Shown here in pieces: positions 42,785 through 63,170 of a stretch of DNA of 64,000 bases; the first letter of the stretch is position 1, and every line of letters starts with the position of its first letter. Both the position numbers and the translations under genes were made by a program. Below the pieces are notes generated by a model that was not told the DNA's origin, made no database searches, and saw only the letters and a program-made list of their open reading frames with translations. The stretch is from Bolinopsis microptera (lineage: Eukaryota; Ctenophora; Tentaculata; Lobata; Bolinopsidae). The DNA lies in the NCBI RefSeq assembly GCF_026151205.1, contig NC_087074.1, positions 16,875,962 to 16,939,961 on the forward strand, given 5' to 3'.

Positions 42785-45700
42785 GTTAACGACCAATTGT
42801 AATAGAAAACTAGCTTGTAGCAGCTAGATATTAAAGCTAGATATAAAATATCTCATTAGTTTTGGTGGGCTAATTATGACGACCACCTGCTGGCTGTGAG
42901 ACTAATCCTGAAAACGTGTGAACTTGGAAATTCAGTGTTCCGGTCTCAGATAGATACAAAAGAATGAACGCTCAGTTAAAACTCGCCTCTTTGTGTATAC
43001 ACGTTATATACGTGGCACGAGAAACTTAAACCAAAAGCCTGTAGTAAAGTAGATATGCTACTAAGTATTTACAGTTAGAGCTGAATATTAATAAGATTAC
43101 CTTATACTAAATTTAATAATCTAAGATCAATATCACATTCGCTGGACCGTGTCAATATAAGAACGATTACAGCATGCGAGGACACTCATTTGACAAGGTA
43201 ATAATAAATATTGGACAGTTCAATTAGGGGGTAAGGGGGGGGGGGGGGGGGGGGGGGGGGGTGCCGGGTGCCGTACCCATGATTTTATACTATTTGGTTA
43301 ATTTCAAGGTTATGAAGTCACGGTAGGTCAATGGTCATTGGTCATGAATAAAGTGTAAACAAGAGACAAGAGACACGTATATTTTAGAATGGCCATTTAT
43401 TTGTCAACTTTTACAAACTATAAACAATGTAAAGAGCCATTAACGATGATTTACCACGATTGTAAAACCCAGCCGAATGATCCTGCACGTAATTAATGAC
43501 ACGTCTATTTCCAACGAAAGGTTTGTCACAGAAGAGGAAATAGCAACTGCGTCAAAAATCCTAACCAAACATTTTGCTTTTAATCCCCTGACAGATATTG
43601 ATCAACTGATGGATTATCCCTCTCACATTTGGCAAATTTATTAGAACCCTTAAAGGCTTAAAGGTGGAGATTGCGAAATCAGTAATTTCAAGAAGACTGC
43701 TGTGACTAGTGACCACTGCAGCTGTGGTTGCGAGACAATGCTTCGTTTTAGCGAGGGCAGCTACAGTCTGAAATGAATTGCCTGAGCGAGAAGTAGGCCG
43801 ATACCAATAAAACGATGTTGTAAAATTTAGTCCCTTATAATGAGAAATCATTTCTCAGAAATGTCATGACGGAACTTGCTCGCATGAGTCTATCATGAAA
43901 CGGAGGGGAATTTAAATTGTCTTTCGACTGAGTGGAGTTGGGTTAAAAACATATAAGAGATACGATGATTTAACTTTCGACTTTCAGGGATATTTTCTCA
44001 TTAAAAAATAAGATCAAATGAGATCAGGGGAGACATCAATCCGTGTTTTCGATTAACTCGCGTCTGCTAGCTTATACGGGTTAACATAGCCAATGATCAT
44101 ATAATACTTGTCAGGAAAGGTGTGCCTAGAAGCAAATCCATACAACATGACCTGTTAGTAGTGAGCTGACAGGATGCATTTCTCAACAGCTGTTTACGAA
44201 ACCTCACCGAAAAAAAAAGCAGATATAAACTAGTTAAACTACTGATAACACCAAAGAAATGGGTGATAACAGGTAAATAGTACAGTTAATTATTAAACAA
44301 AAATACTGCAGTAAGCGTGTTTAGCTAGGTTTTCTCCACCCAGACAACATTTAATGATAGCTTCATACAACTCTTGTTGCCATGGATACCCCACTAATAT
44401 AAAGTGCCACTGCTCCTTCGTCTAAACTGATTTGGGGTTTTACTTTTACATTTAGAGAAGAAGAAACCCTTAGTTTAACTGTTAACAGTGATCTCTAGGT
44501 TTTCTTTAATTAGATTGTAGATTCTTGGGAGGGAATTGTTTCAAAAGGATACTCCGCTACTCTGATACCCCCATACTCTAGTTCCAGCTACTAAAAATAA
44601 CTTGAGTCATAGTTACCACTGTGTCTACTGTCTACCCCACAGGTTGGCTCAGTCAGACGAAGTCAGAGTCTCAACTCTATTAAAATAAGTTTATAAATTC
44701 ATTTAGAAACCTCTAATTAAGTCAAACACAGCCGGTATAACCAAGCTAATCGCTCTAACCACTTCCAATTACACTAATTACACCTCTGTTAATTACACCT
44801 CACACCTGCCCCCCTGCACTACCACCCGGAACTTGGCCCAACATTACAGCCCTTTATATAGTTGTATTGCTCTCCATTATATGGCGGCGACTACAATAAC
44901 AGACAAATAACAGACCCAGCCCCACAATGTCATGAGGAAGACTCACCTCAACATAGTCTTGGTAGAACAATATTATAACTATACATTAGCGGTAGTGAAA
45001 AGGGTCCCGGTCCCACAAATGCGGCCTACTAGCAAATATACTACTTCAAGTTCAATAGCCTGGGTCTAACCTGTTCAAGTTCTGACGGGTAATTTAAAAA
45101 TCGAGCCGTTTTGTCAGCGTTAAACTATTTGCCGACAAATACTGTGCCGTTTGGATGGAATAACTTGGGCTTTCGTATTTTAGTAACTCTGTATTTAATT
45201 TGAGGGAATAACATGGCCATTACTTGATTGCGGACCTTGGAGTTAACCAACATTTTCCTGGCATGTTGCTTGTCAGGGAGTGAGTGGACTCAATTGGACC
45301 TTGACACTGAAGTTATTCAGTGCGACATATGTTTAGAGGACCACTACTAGACCAGGCAGGTGAACCAGGAAGTTGCTGGGAACCAGGAAGTTGCCAGGAA
45401 GTTGCCAGCTTTATGATAACATGGTTACTGTGGCTTCAACCCGTGAATTGTGTCTAATTGGGGGAATATACACGTCGCAGGGTCGGGTATTACCGTCTTG
45501 GTACTTTAATTTAAGTATAGAAGTAGGTTTTGTATTATTGTATAAGTTGTATCGATGTCAAATTGTCGGTCGCCCGATGTCTGTTTGGGTCTAGAGTTTT
45601 TGGTCAGATATATCAATTTAAGTCTGAGTCATCATCAAAAATAGCTTAATCTGATATATTAATAAGGTAACTAGTAGGATAATTAATTAAGAAGGTAACT

Positions 45701-46120
45701 AGTAGGGTAATTAATTAATGAGTTAAGCTAACCTGAGCCTCTGGTGGGGGGCAATAACTCTGTCTCTTATCCACCTCAACATCTAAATACTCAGGTAATT
45801 CTGCCTGAAATAAGAATAATTATGATAAAGAGAATTATAATAGAATAATTATAATAAAGAGAATTGTAATAAAGAGCATTATAATAAAGATATTTGCAAT
45901 AGAGCTGGATTGGAGCAATAGCTAGAAGTAACAATTCCTCATTGAACTATAACGTTAGTTACCATGGATTACAACACACACAATCAATAGTAAATAGTAT
46001 ACAATACCAACAATACAACACAAAAACAGAGAACAACACACACGATTATAAGCTCTAACTTACGCATGATTCGGGCGCAACCAGTCGGCCTTCATCCATA
46101 CTGTGACTTATGACTACCAT
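36280..46120 (-). CDS. RERE: RERE/atrophin-like transcriptional corepressor (ELM2-SANT-GATA, poly-Q)
   Basis: Ten minus-strand exons: 46120-46064, 45804-45733, 40364-40306, 39980-39813, 39628-38985, 38650-38089, 37864-37748, 37608-37414, 37297-36755 and 36618-36280 (stop TAG). Phases agree throughout. The product is about 918 residues. ELM2: CWIPGRLSDKDLKQYIRVAR, ALAGICNGG, ALRLLHESKYDSNEAL. SANT: FEQGIKQFGKHFDKIRREYL, EIVEYYYLWKMTP. GATA-type finger: CEHCKTKSCERW..LCTPCRLHFKRFGEMPP. These match RERE in order and detail rather than MTA or MIER. RERE proteins recruit histone deacetylases in the nucleus. The usual N-terminal BAH domain was not found: the first exon I can place corresponds to the BAH-ELM2 linker, so upstream exons may exist or BAH is lost. 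The exon 38650-38089 needs one base added in TCACCCTGATC (about 38325). Confidence 0.9.
36755..37297 (-). CDS. RERE: Glutamine/alanine-rich exon of the RERE-like gene
   Basis: This 181-codon exon opens with a coiled-coil-like QKYLQDQLMEAARSDALARQ and then has nearly 80 residues of QQQ/QQA repeats. Codons mix CAA and CAG with GCC/GCT, so it is not a pure CAG slippage tract. The following KRKRD basic patch may be part of a nuclear localisation signal. Poly-Q regions are a hallmark of atrophins, where they support self-association. Confidence 0.88.
40365..45732. other. 5.4-kb intron of the RERE-like gene
   Basis: No further gene recognised. It includes a (CT)n array at 42709-42782 and a poly-G run at 43235-43261. 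Confidence 0.6.
42709..42782. repeat. (CT)n microsatellite, about 74 bp
   Basis: Almost perfect TC repeats, one G interruption near 42721, inside the RERE-like intron. Confidence 0.97.
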
Positions 46121-48093
46121 CGCATATCTTAACCTACCAAGCGGAGGGTTTAAGTTTCATTTCAGGTTTTATGTTAGGTTAGGGTTCATGATTTGTGTCA
46201 TGTGGTGTTTTACTTAACGTTCTCAACTTATGATGTTACAATATTATGTGCGTTCTAATAATAATAAGATGAAGCTTTACAAATGAATAAAGTCACGCAC
46301 AAAGGTGAGGTGAAAGTGAGATGAATCTCAAAATATCATAATCTCTAAGTAGAGCATATTTAAAAAGTCATTATTTATAGAGCGGGCGTTTCAGCTCTAA
46401 ATTTAGCGCTGAATCGCGAGAAGGTTGTCTGTATATCTATTGTCCGGTGAATCATGACTTGTGTAACTTGTGACACCCGCAAGCTCAATGAAGTATGACT
46501 TTCCGACAAAAGACCGATTAGTTTAGATCATATTACTAAGATGAAACATCAGTCTGATCTTCAGATGAACCCTCATTCACAGCTAAATTTAGAGCTCTAA
46601 ATTTATAAAAAGTGCAACGACACCGTTCCTACTTGATGTTATAAGTGAAGTTTGAAAAGTTACTACGGTGATAACCTAGTTGTTAAGTTTATCAATTGAA
46701 ACTGTTAACGGGGCCCAAACAACAAAGAGCTTTTGACGCAACGAAATTAGTTTAAAGTTAGACGGAAACGATGAGAGCAATCTCGAATGAAGAACGCATA
46801 CCACATGCAAATTACATTTTGAAGTAGTTTAAACTGTTAAACTTTTATAATTATGCGACTTTTAAACCTATTAAATTCGGCTTCGTGTGCGACATTATTG
46901 GCGACATAAAATAATACTGATTATTGGCGAGGGAGGAATTGTGAAATTGTCGTCGATGGCATTTCCTCGAGATGATAATAACTAATTAGAACTTTGATCT
47001 CGAGACAGAAGGTTAAGGATTTAGCGAGCGATTAATCCCGAAACCGGATTTCTAGAAATAATATTTTACGACGGCATCAATCACTGCACTTTTAATTAAT
47101 AAGCTGAGATCATCTTATTCAGGAATATTACATTTAATATTCATAATATTCTCAGACGAGTGGCAGATCTCTGAATAAGCGCTGTGAATTATCCGCACAT
47201 TAGCACGGCGTACCCCTACCGAATTATCATGTGGTTAGCCGACAAAGTGTGGTTGTTGCAAGCATTCTGGAAATACCACCTCGCCCTTTGGAAGGTCTAG
47301 ACGGACGAATACTCAAAACTGCATGAAAATCATTAATAAACAACACCAAGCATACGATAAATAAAATAAACCTACACCCATCATCAGCTCGCTAACTCCA
47401 ACGATTAACCTACAACTTAAAAAGTGTGACGTCACGGCCATAGAATTACCAACCCAACGTTACCGGATCACATTCTACATAACGTAGTCGTAAAATCGTA
47501 AATTCCTCTAAAATGCTACCACATACGATTAACATCAGCTCAAAGCGGACTATTAACGAAGCAGGAAATACCCGTGAAGCAGACAAAGTGCGGTGTGCTC
47601 ACGACAAAGTGAACTCGAACTACTAAGCACTTAACAACTACTTATCCGATACAAACCAGGCTGTTAAACTATCGGAGAGTGTTTAAGCAGGCTCGCTCGC
47701 CCGCGAATGTTTATAACAACTGTTTATAGCAACTGTTTATAAGCTCGATACTTTATGCTGTTTAAACAGCAGCGTAACCAGATATAACAACATCAGCACA
47801 AAGTATCTCACTCAACAAACAAGGCACGACACCGTGTGGAACAGCTTTACAGAGAGCCCAACACAAGCGACAAATTAGTAGCCAATTTGTCACACAACCG
47901 CGGGGTTATCATGACAACCGCGGGGTTATCATGACAACATCTGCCCAACTGTCTATCTCTCCGCCAATCCACACAAAACGATGACATGATATTGATGGAC
48001 GAATTTACCAAACGGTCAAGTAGTAGTAATATTCAGTAGCAGGACACGGTAGAGATTATCTTTGGGTAATTGATCTTTAGTCTGCACCGAGCG
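46121..48093. other. Upstream region of the RERE-like gene, no gene recognised
   Basis: The 5' end of the RERE-like gene or further introns would lie here. A 20-bp sequence ACAACCGCGGGGTTATCATG is tandemly duplicated at 47894-47933 with a CCGCGG palindrome in each copy, and ACAACTGTTTATA recurs near 47715. Confidence 0.5.

Positions 48094-49788
<1,695 letters not shown>

Positions 49789-49861
<73 letters not shown>
49789..49861. repeat. (GA)n microsatellite
   Basis: About 72 bp of perfect GA repeats. Confidence 0.97.
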
Positions 49862-49863
<2 letters not shown>

Positions 49864-50374
49864 CAAAAGACCTCAGCTCAGGAATGTGTGACCTAATATC
49901 GCGGATCTGGTGAGCGAGAGTGTCATTAGCACTGCAGCAGTAAATACAGCGGCAGGTGAGGACGGGAGACAGAGAGAGGGATTACTCAGCAGGGAATCAT
50001 TAGACAACACAACATTTCGTAATTCATCCCCCACTTCACACCCTAGTATATTTGTAAAGACATAATCGCAAATCATCATCAGCGGAAGTGTTGTCGTACC
50101 ACATGGCACGTATTTATGCCAGATACTTCGTCGGACCTATCTATCACCAGGCCAAAATAAGTGACAGGTAGCAGAACCGTAGTATGCAGGACGTATAACA
50201 GCGAGAGGGGGTTGTAGGGCTGCACACATATATTCAGGTGCCATGGCAAGCGCCCAGGGAGATTGTAAGGGTTGTTGTGGGTTACATGTCTTCCCATTCA
50301 CACGCTATCCAGGGGAGAGATGACTTAGGAAGACGATACTGTCAGAGGTATGGAAACTGTCGTCTACAAACCCA

Positions 50375-50380
<6 letters not shown>
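49862..50380. other. Anonymous DNA between two GA arrays
   Basis: No gene recognised. Confidence 0.5.
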
Positions 50381-50449
<69 letters not shown>

Positions 50450-50525
50450 CATGCAGGGTGTATAACAGAGCACTGTAGTGACCACTGCAGTGACCACTGT
50501 AGTGACCACTGTAGTGACAGGTAAG
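50381..50525. repeat. (GA)n microsatellite plus short GTAGTGACCACT array
   Basis: Perfect GA repeats to about 50448, then four copies of a 12-bp unit GTAGTGACCACT / GCAGTGACCACT at 50472-50520. Confidence 0.95.
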
Positions 50526-53500
50526 TGATCAGGTGAGTGGGAGAAATTCCGACAAGTACCTCACGTAAATCATCAAGTCTGAGAGGCAATTACAAAAACA
50601 ATCGATTGTAATACTCCCAGCACAGCATATCAATGGTAAGACCACAGGATAATGATATCTAATTATACTTCATTAAAACATTCCAAAGGCGATCTCCAAG
50701 GAACTGCTAGAGCACAGGGAAAGAGAGGACAAACTCTAAAAGCCAAAGAATTGTGACCTCATCAAAATTTAGCACTTATCGAATCGTAGTCTCCAAATTA
50801 CATTCGGTAATTTGCTCGCTCTACATAAACGAGTTTGGCTACTGATAACTAGAGAGAAGCCGTATGTGTATTATACGTTGTTTGATGATGAATCAAATAT
50901 GGCACGTTCCACTTGGTACGCGCAAATGTGCACGTGCTATGAGTGTAGTTCTTGTTCCTGCACGTGCAACTTCGTGGGTTTCACAAATCACTTCTATCTC
51001 ACTATGTTGATCATTTGCGTCAATTAGCATCAACACCCGTACAAAGGAACACATTCTAGTAGCTGTGAAGTAGTGGTAACGGAAACAGAAAACAATAGGG
51101 CAAATATCTATTCTTAGGTCGGCAAAGTAGACATGGGATTTTTAAACAGAAAGCCATTCAATACTTTATTATCCTTTATGGGGACGGATATAAATAAAGG
51201 AGGTATATGAGGTATCAATCTGGGAGAGGAAGCGTTAAAGTGCACTAAATGGGAAATTGAGTCAAATCAAAGGTAGCGACAAAAGTGAACAACAGCAAAC
51301 ATCAAACTATCAAGTAGAAGTAGGGTCTCGATCATCAGGTCGTGACGTTAACTGGGAAAAGTGCCCACTTTCGCTGTTCTGATCTCACAACGGGGGCGGA
51401 CACATCACAAAATAAACAAAGTTAAAGGATCGTAACAAATTTATGGAACGCGGACATATAACAGACAATCGAGTTTGATAAGGGTGAAATGAAATTAAAA
51501 TACAATTACCCAATTGCCGCACGATCCGTATGACATAACGAAAATATTATTAGAAGATTATGGTATTAGCCTTATTGAATTTGGGGTCGCGATAATAAAT
51601 AAGGAGTTGCCATGACAGTACTTTAACGGTTTCAAGAGACAAATTCTGAGCTAAAACCAAAGAACAATAATGCGTTTACCAGTGACCGGTGCGGGGCAGT
51701 CAGTCTGAGTAGTATCGTTATCAGAAGTCGATAAGATGTCCTAAAAACACAGGCTTATCTTCATCTAATTGCTTTCTTATCTGACCCTATTTTTAGGACT
51801 TCCTGGACGAATATCACATTTTATGATACACACACCACGTTTACCTTGGCTTGACGTAAGAATAAACATAACCAAGTTTTAAAATCAAGTTAAAGCTCCA
51901 CAAGTACAACTGGCGGAAGGCTTCCTGGTGACAGGGCCATTAAGATAATCAGGACCCATGGTATTAAGCCAGGCATCAGCAGCACATTGCTTTGACAAAT
52001 GACCAACTGGAGCTATATTGAAATTATTGATAGGGTAACGCCTCTTCACTCTTAGTAACGCCTCTTTACTCCCAGCACTAATGTTTCCTTGCATCTTCCT
52101 CTTAATTTCCAGGCTAACTTCGAGAGAAAGTTAGAATATTATTGCGTGTCAACCTGATTCTCATCAGCGTGGGGTGACAAGTAAATAAGTCTTCAACAAC
52201 TACAAAACTAAACGTTTTAACAGTCTAACACTATAATAATGTGATTATAAAGGGAATGTTTTTAACTATTTAATGTGTGCTTGTTACACGTCAGCTGCCT
52301 ATAATTCTCCAAATGAAATGCAACTAGGGGGTCTTTGTGACTCTGATGAAAACCCCTGGCCCTGGTGTGACGTGGACAAAGCGAAGCGACAAGGGGTCAA
52401 ACAGTGAAACTTCACTCTTCATCGCCAAAAGAGAGACGTTAAACCTAAGACTTGAAAATCGATTAGCCGTGCACACAATGATGTTAGAGAAAAAATACCA
52501 AGCCAGAAATAACTGGAAATATGCAGAAATAACTGAAAATATGCACATGAGGTCGTGCCAGGAAGAGGCGCATGACCGGAAGTATTTGTAAGATTAAGGA
52601 ACTCGTGAAGCAGGTAGGATGGGACTCATGACCGGGCTGATCACAGATCAGGTCGGGCTGGAACTGAGAATAAAGTAGCGGTAAGTGCGGGGAGGTGGGT
52701 AAATACAGATCACAGCGTACACCATGACGACAGTGCAGCAGTTCAAACCTAGCTGATTAGCGGCGTTACAGGAGAGGGAGAGAGAGAGGAGAGCCGGATG
52801 TAGCAGCGTGTATAATAATATGTAATCATGTTACACAGGTATTCCTGCATACTTTAGGGTGTGTATCATACTAGCTTCCTCTTCGTTACCACAAGGTGTA
52901 ATATGGTGGGAGCTATTAGGAGCCATAGCTCCAAGAGCTGCATACTTCGGGGAACAATCTCACAATCTGTTGAAAGCAAATAGCTTGTAGTAAGGGATCT
53001 CCGAGGTAGGGGAGCCGTTTATAATAAGATACTGCCGGAGGATCGGCATACTTAGCTTCCTAAAGACCTTGTCATTTAAAAATGTTAAAGGAACTGTGGT
53101 TGTAGAAGAGTGGCAAATTAGAAGAACGCCAATATCTCACAGGAAAGCTAAACAGGCCAGTTTAAAGAAGTCTGCAAACTCTAAAGTGAGACGAAAATAG
53201 AACATGTCGTGGATGTGTCAAGTTAGAAATATATTCGGAGAAAGACTGGAAGTTGTTAGGAAGACGATGGAAGAGAGGTGGGGGCCGCCTTTAACAGGTA
53301 ACTGTAATAAGCAACACATCACACGATCACACATGATACATCACACATTACACATCACACGTCCACCCGTTGTGAACGGTTTCCCACTCCAGCCCCAGTC
53401 GCCTCATGTAGAAAGTGGGGGTGAAGTGGACGTTGTGACGTCAAGGTGACATTATAAACTGTGTCCGATAATCCAGCCTTTACGAGTTCGGCTTCAGAGG

Positions 53501-54416
53501 GTACAAGGGTCTCCGCTGGGTACAAGGGTCTACAGAAGGAACAGTGGTCTCCGGAAGGAACTGTGGTCTGCTCTTGATGCTATAAGATTTACAGCTTATT
53601 TGACAGCAAGCTGGGAGAGATGGCTAACCTTTGTGCCTGCCTGCACTCTGATTTGATGAACAAGAACTAAAACAGGTTAACCTCGAAAGGTGGTTTAAAC
53701 TTTAAATGAAAGCAAACGATATTACCACCTATGCAGGTACCTGGTACACCGACTTGTGGATAGATGCCTCGGTTAAAGTAAGAACGCGAAATGGTTCAAA
53801 TTTAAATAGCTATCCCATCGCCTATTTAACCAAAGCAATATAAACCCCGCATAATATATACTATCAGAGACGCCGGGGCAAAAGATCATTTAAATATTAA
53901 AGGATTCGACGGAAGACTCCACAAATAGGGGAGCTCGCAGTGCCAGTTAATTTTATAGCAAGCCTTGCTAGCCGTTTATCATCACAATATTGAAGATCAG
54001 TCTCCATAAGCCGTTTGTCTGACCGATCAAATGATATCAAAGAAACAAAACACCTTGTGAAACTTAGATATATAGCAGGACCAAGAAAGTCGCGAATCTC
54101 CTAGTCAAATTCAACAGGTATATAACAGACGGGTCGTGGTGGTAACTTAACCGCCTGCCGCCCACCTGCTCATTAAATCAGTATGCATCATGATTATAAA
54201 CGATTCTCATGACCAATACCAAATTTGACCTGCTAGTCGGAGGTAAAAGAGACAGTAGGTGTCCACGAAGTAATCAAACAGAAAACAAATCAAGAGAAGA
54301 TGTGAGGCTGGTGATTTTAACAAGTTTAAAAGTTATAATATCAATCAGACACACAATAAGCACGACACAGCACAGATGTTACTACTAACACTGTTAGCCA
54401 GCGATTATATTGCAAG
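50526..54416. other. Anonymous DNA, no supported gene
   Basis: The longest open frames are short and show no family. A possible small 5' exon is at 53204-53297 (plus; ATGTCGTGGATG.. ending TTAACAG|GTAACT), but with no recognisable partner exon I do not call it a gene. Confidence 0.45.
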
Positions 54417-54427
54417 AGGAGAGAGAG

Positions 54428-54476
<49 letters not shown>
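54417..54476. repeat. (GA)n microsatellite
   Basis: About 55 bp of GA with one TCA interruption, ending in a G run. Confidence 0.95.
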
Positions 54477-56527
<2,051 letters not shown>

Positions 56528-57172
56528 TCAACACATATTACTAGTCCATCCTGGTATGAGGTTGATGTCGCTGTTCGTGTCGTCGCACCATTGGACTGCT
56601 CTTCCTCTGTGTCCTCGGATGGCGGCGAGGGTTGTGCGGAGGATTGAGAAGCGGAGTTTTCGGCGTATGTGAGAAATCGTATCACTATAGGGTGTTCCCC
56701 TTTTGTTTGATATGAGTGTTGCGATTCTCTTATGGAAAGCTTCAGCCTCTTTCCCCATGCTTCCGCTAGTGGAGAAAACGAGGGGTGTAAATGTGCTTTT
56801 CTCCACTTCCAGGACCCGGCTGTTATATGTTCGTTTCTTTTCAGCCTCGTGTTTCTGAAACACTTTGTCTATGGGCCCACTGTTGCTTTTATTCCCGTCA
56901 TGAAAGACTCGAACGTCGAAAAACGTCTTGTCCACGGTGTTCCAGACCCCCCTTGCCGTGATGTCCAGCCTTGCATCTGGTCGGGTGTTAGTCGTCTTGA
57001 GTTTGAAGGTTTCTCCTGTAAGAGCAGTCACAACAACAACCGGGACTGCCACTCCGCAAGCAGCTCGATCATGCGCTCTGTGACGTGAGCTGACTAGACG
57101 TCTGAGGCTATTGCCTGCGGAGGGAGACGCGGCTATTGAGAGCGAGCCATTTAGTCTGAAACTGCACTGCAA
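56528..57172 (-). mobile_element. Retroelement C-terminal domain (nuclease-like tail), RT missing
   Basis: An open 214-codon frame contains ARLDITARGVWNTVDKTFFD followed by VRVF, then HEAEKKRTYNSRVLEVEKST, FTPLVFSTSGSMGKEAEAF and LRFSILRTTLAAIRG. This string is a conserved tail that follows the reverse transcriptase in retroelements common in invertebrate genomes; the spaced Asp residues (ARLD.., FFDVRV) resemble a PD-(D/E)XK nuclease core. No reverse transcriptase lies upstream (higher coordinates), so the copy is 5'-truncated. The class assignment rests on memory of the family and would need a search. Confidence 0.65.
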
Positions 57173-61738
<4,566 letters not shown>

Positions 61739-61853
61739 ACAGTACACCGTACACAGTACACAGTACACAGTACACAGTACACAGTACACAGTACACAGTA
61801 CACAGTACACAGTACACAGTGCACAGTACACAGTACACAGTACACAGTACACA
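61739..61853. repeat. 7-bp minisatellite (CAGTACA)
   Basis: About 16 tandem copies of CAGTACA, one with CAGTGCA. Confidence 0.96.
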
Positions 61854-62103
61854 GGCAACGGAAATAAAGCAGCAATAAAGCGAACTCTCACGAAATAAAT
61901 GAAGAAAAAACCTGACAGTCTGGTTTTAAACCAACTTGACAGGTAGCTATGCGGTTGTGCAGCAGCGGTTAGGTTATCCGGTTAGGTTATCAGGTTATCT
62001 AGAAACATCGGGTTAAGCACTTAAATTTCCGAGACAATTATGTATACTGACTACTTCAATACAGAGACAGTGAGTTGGTAGTGGTATGTGATTAAGGGAG
62101 ATA

Positions 62104-62107
<4 letters not shown>
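61854..62107. other. Anonymous DNA
   Basis: CGGTTAGGTTATC is repeated near 61966-61998; nothing else. Confidence 0.5.

Positions 62108-62153
<46 letters not shown>
62108..62153. repeat. (CT)n microsatellite
   Basis: About 46 bp of perfect CT repeats. Confidence 0.97.
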
Positions 62154-62157
<4 letters not shown>

Positions 62158-63126
62158 TGCAGTACACAATTAATGAGTTGTCAGGGGGCGGTGCGTGGAG
62201 CACGTGCACATTTGTTGTCCTGACAACAACACATGCTTCCCTAAGCAGGTGCACGTGTGCACAAAACTACTATGTAATTAACTGGTATACAGACCACGTG
62301 ACATGGCCACAATAGTTCAGGGAAGTGAGACTGACACCCCAATTGTATCGGGCTTCTCAGGGCCTGGGAACATCAAGCTGGGATCCACAAACAAATCAAA
62401 AACAAAAGACAGACCCCTATAATTAGGAAACGGGACTAATTATAGAAAAACGTGATCGATCAGCCGTGAAGAGAGCCCTGGTGTAACCCTCACAAAAGGG
62501 GAGGGTTTTACCGAATGCAGTTTGAAGTCTGGTCACGGTTGATACAGGACGAGGGAGTTTATTCGGGTAACTAGGAAGCAGGGTTGCGAAACTCATAAAA
62601 ATGTTACACCTACTTAGAAGTGACATGTGAAGGAGTGAAATGAGGTTAGGTTGCCACAGAGTTGGCTCTCTTATCATATTACAGGTTCCATTAAATCAGC
62701 CGGCTATAGCGGTAGACTCACATACAAAGCAGCCTCGCTAAATCTTTCTTAAGTCTAAACAGTAACGAAGACACCGGCAACTAAATTAAAACAGTGCCGA
62801 CACTAATAACTAATAGCAATAACAAAAATTTCGTGGGCCAACAAGACAAAAATTTAAGGAAGTGCGGACGCAAAATTCCTTTCTCAGTCAAATGCAGAAG
62901 GAAGGAAGGAAGGCAGAAAGAGTTCGCTGGAGCTCTCACAAAGGGAATACCTACTGGAATAGCGGAGTTGGGATATGCGGGTTTCTATAGGGTTTCCCTT
63001 GTCAACGAACGTTGCTGTACGGCTCGGTCAATGACATAATTACAGAGGGGATATTAGCGGGGTTACTTCCCGACTTTAAGATAAGTGGGTGGTGACAGAA
63101 GGAGGACTGGCACCTTGTGTACTGGT

Positions 63127-63127
<1 letters not shown>
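62154..63127. other. Anonymous DNA
   Basis: No gene recognised; (GAAG)4 near 62899. Confidence 0.5.

Positions 63128-63166
<39 letters not shown>
63128..63166. repeat. (GA)n microsatellite
   Basis: About 38 bp of GA repeats. Confidence 0.97.

Positions 63167-63170
<4 letters not shown>

Noticed and set aside
53204-53449. Small plus-strand gene start with a good donor
   Set aside because: A single 94-bp exon without recognisable protein or partner exons is not enough to call a gene.
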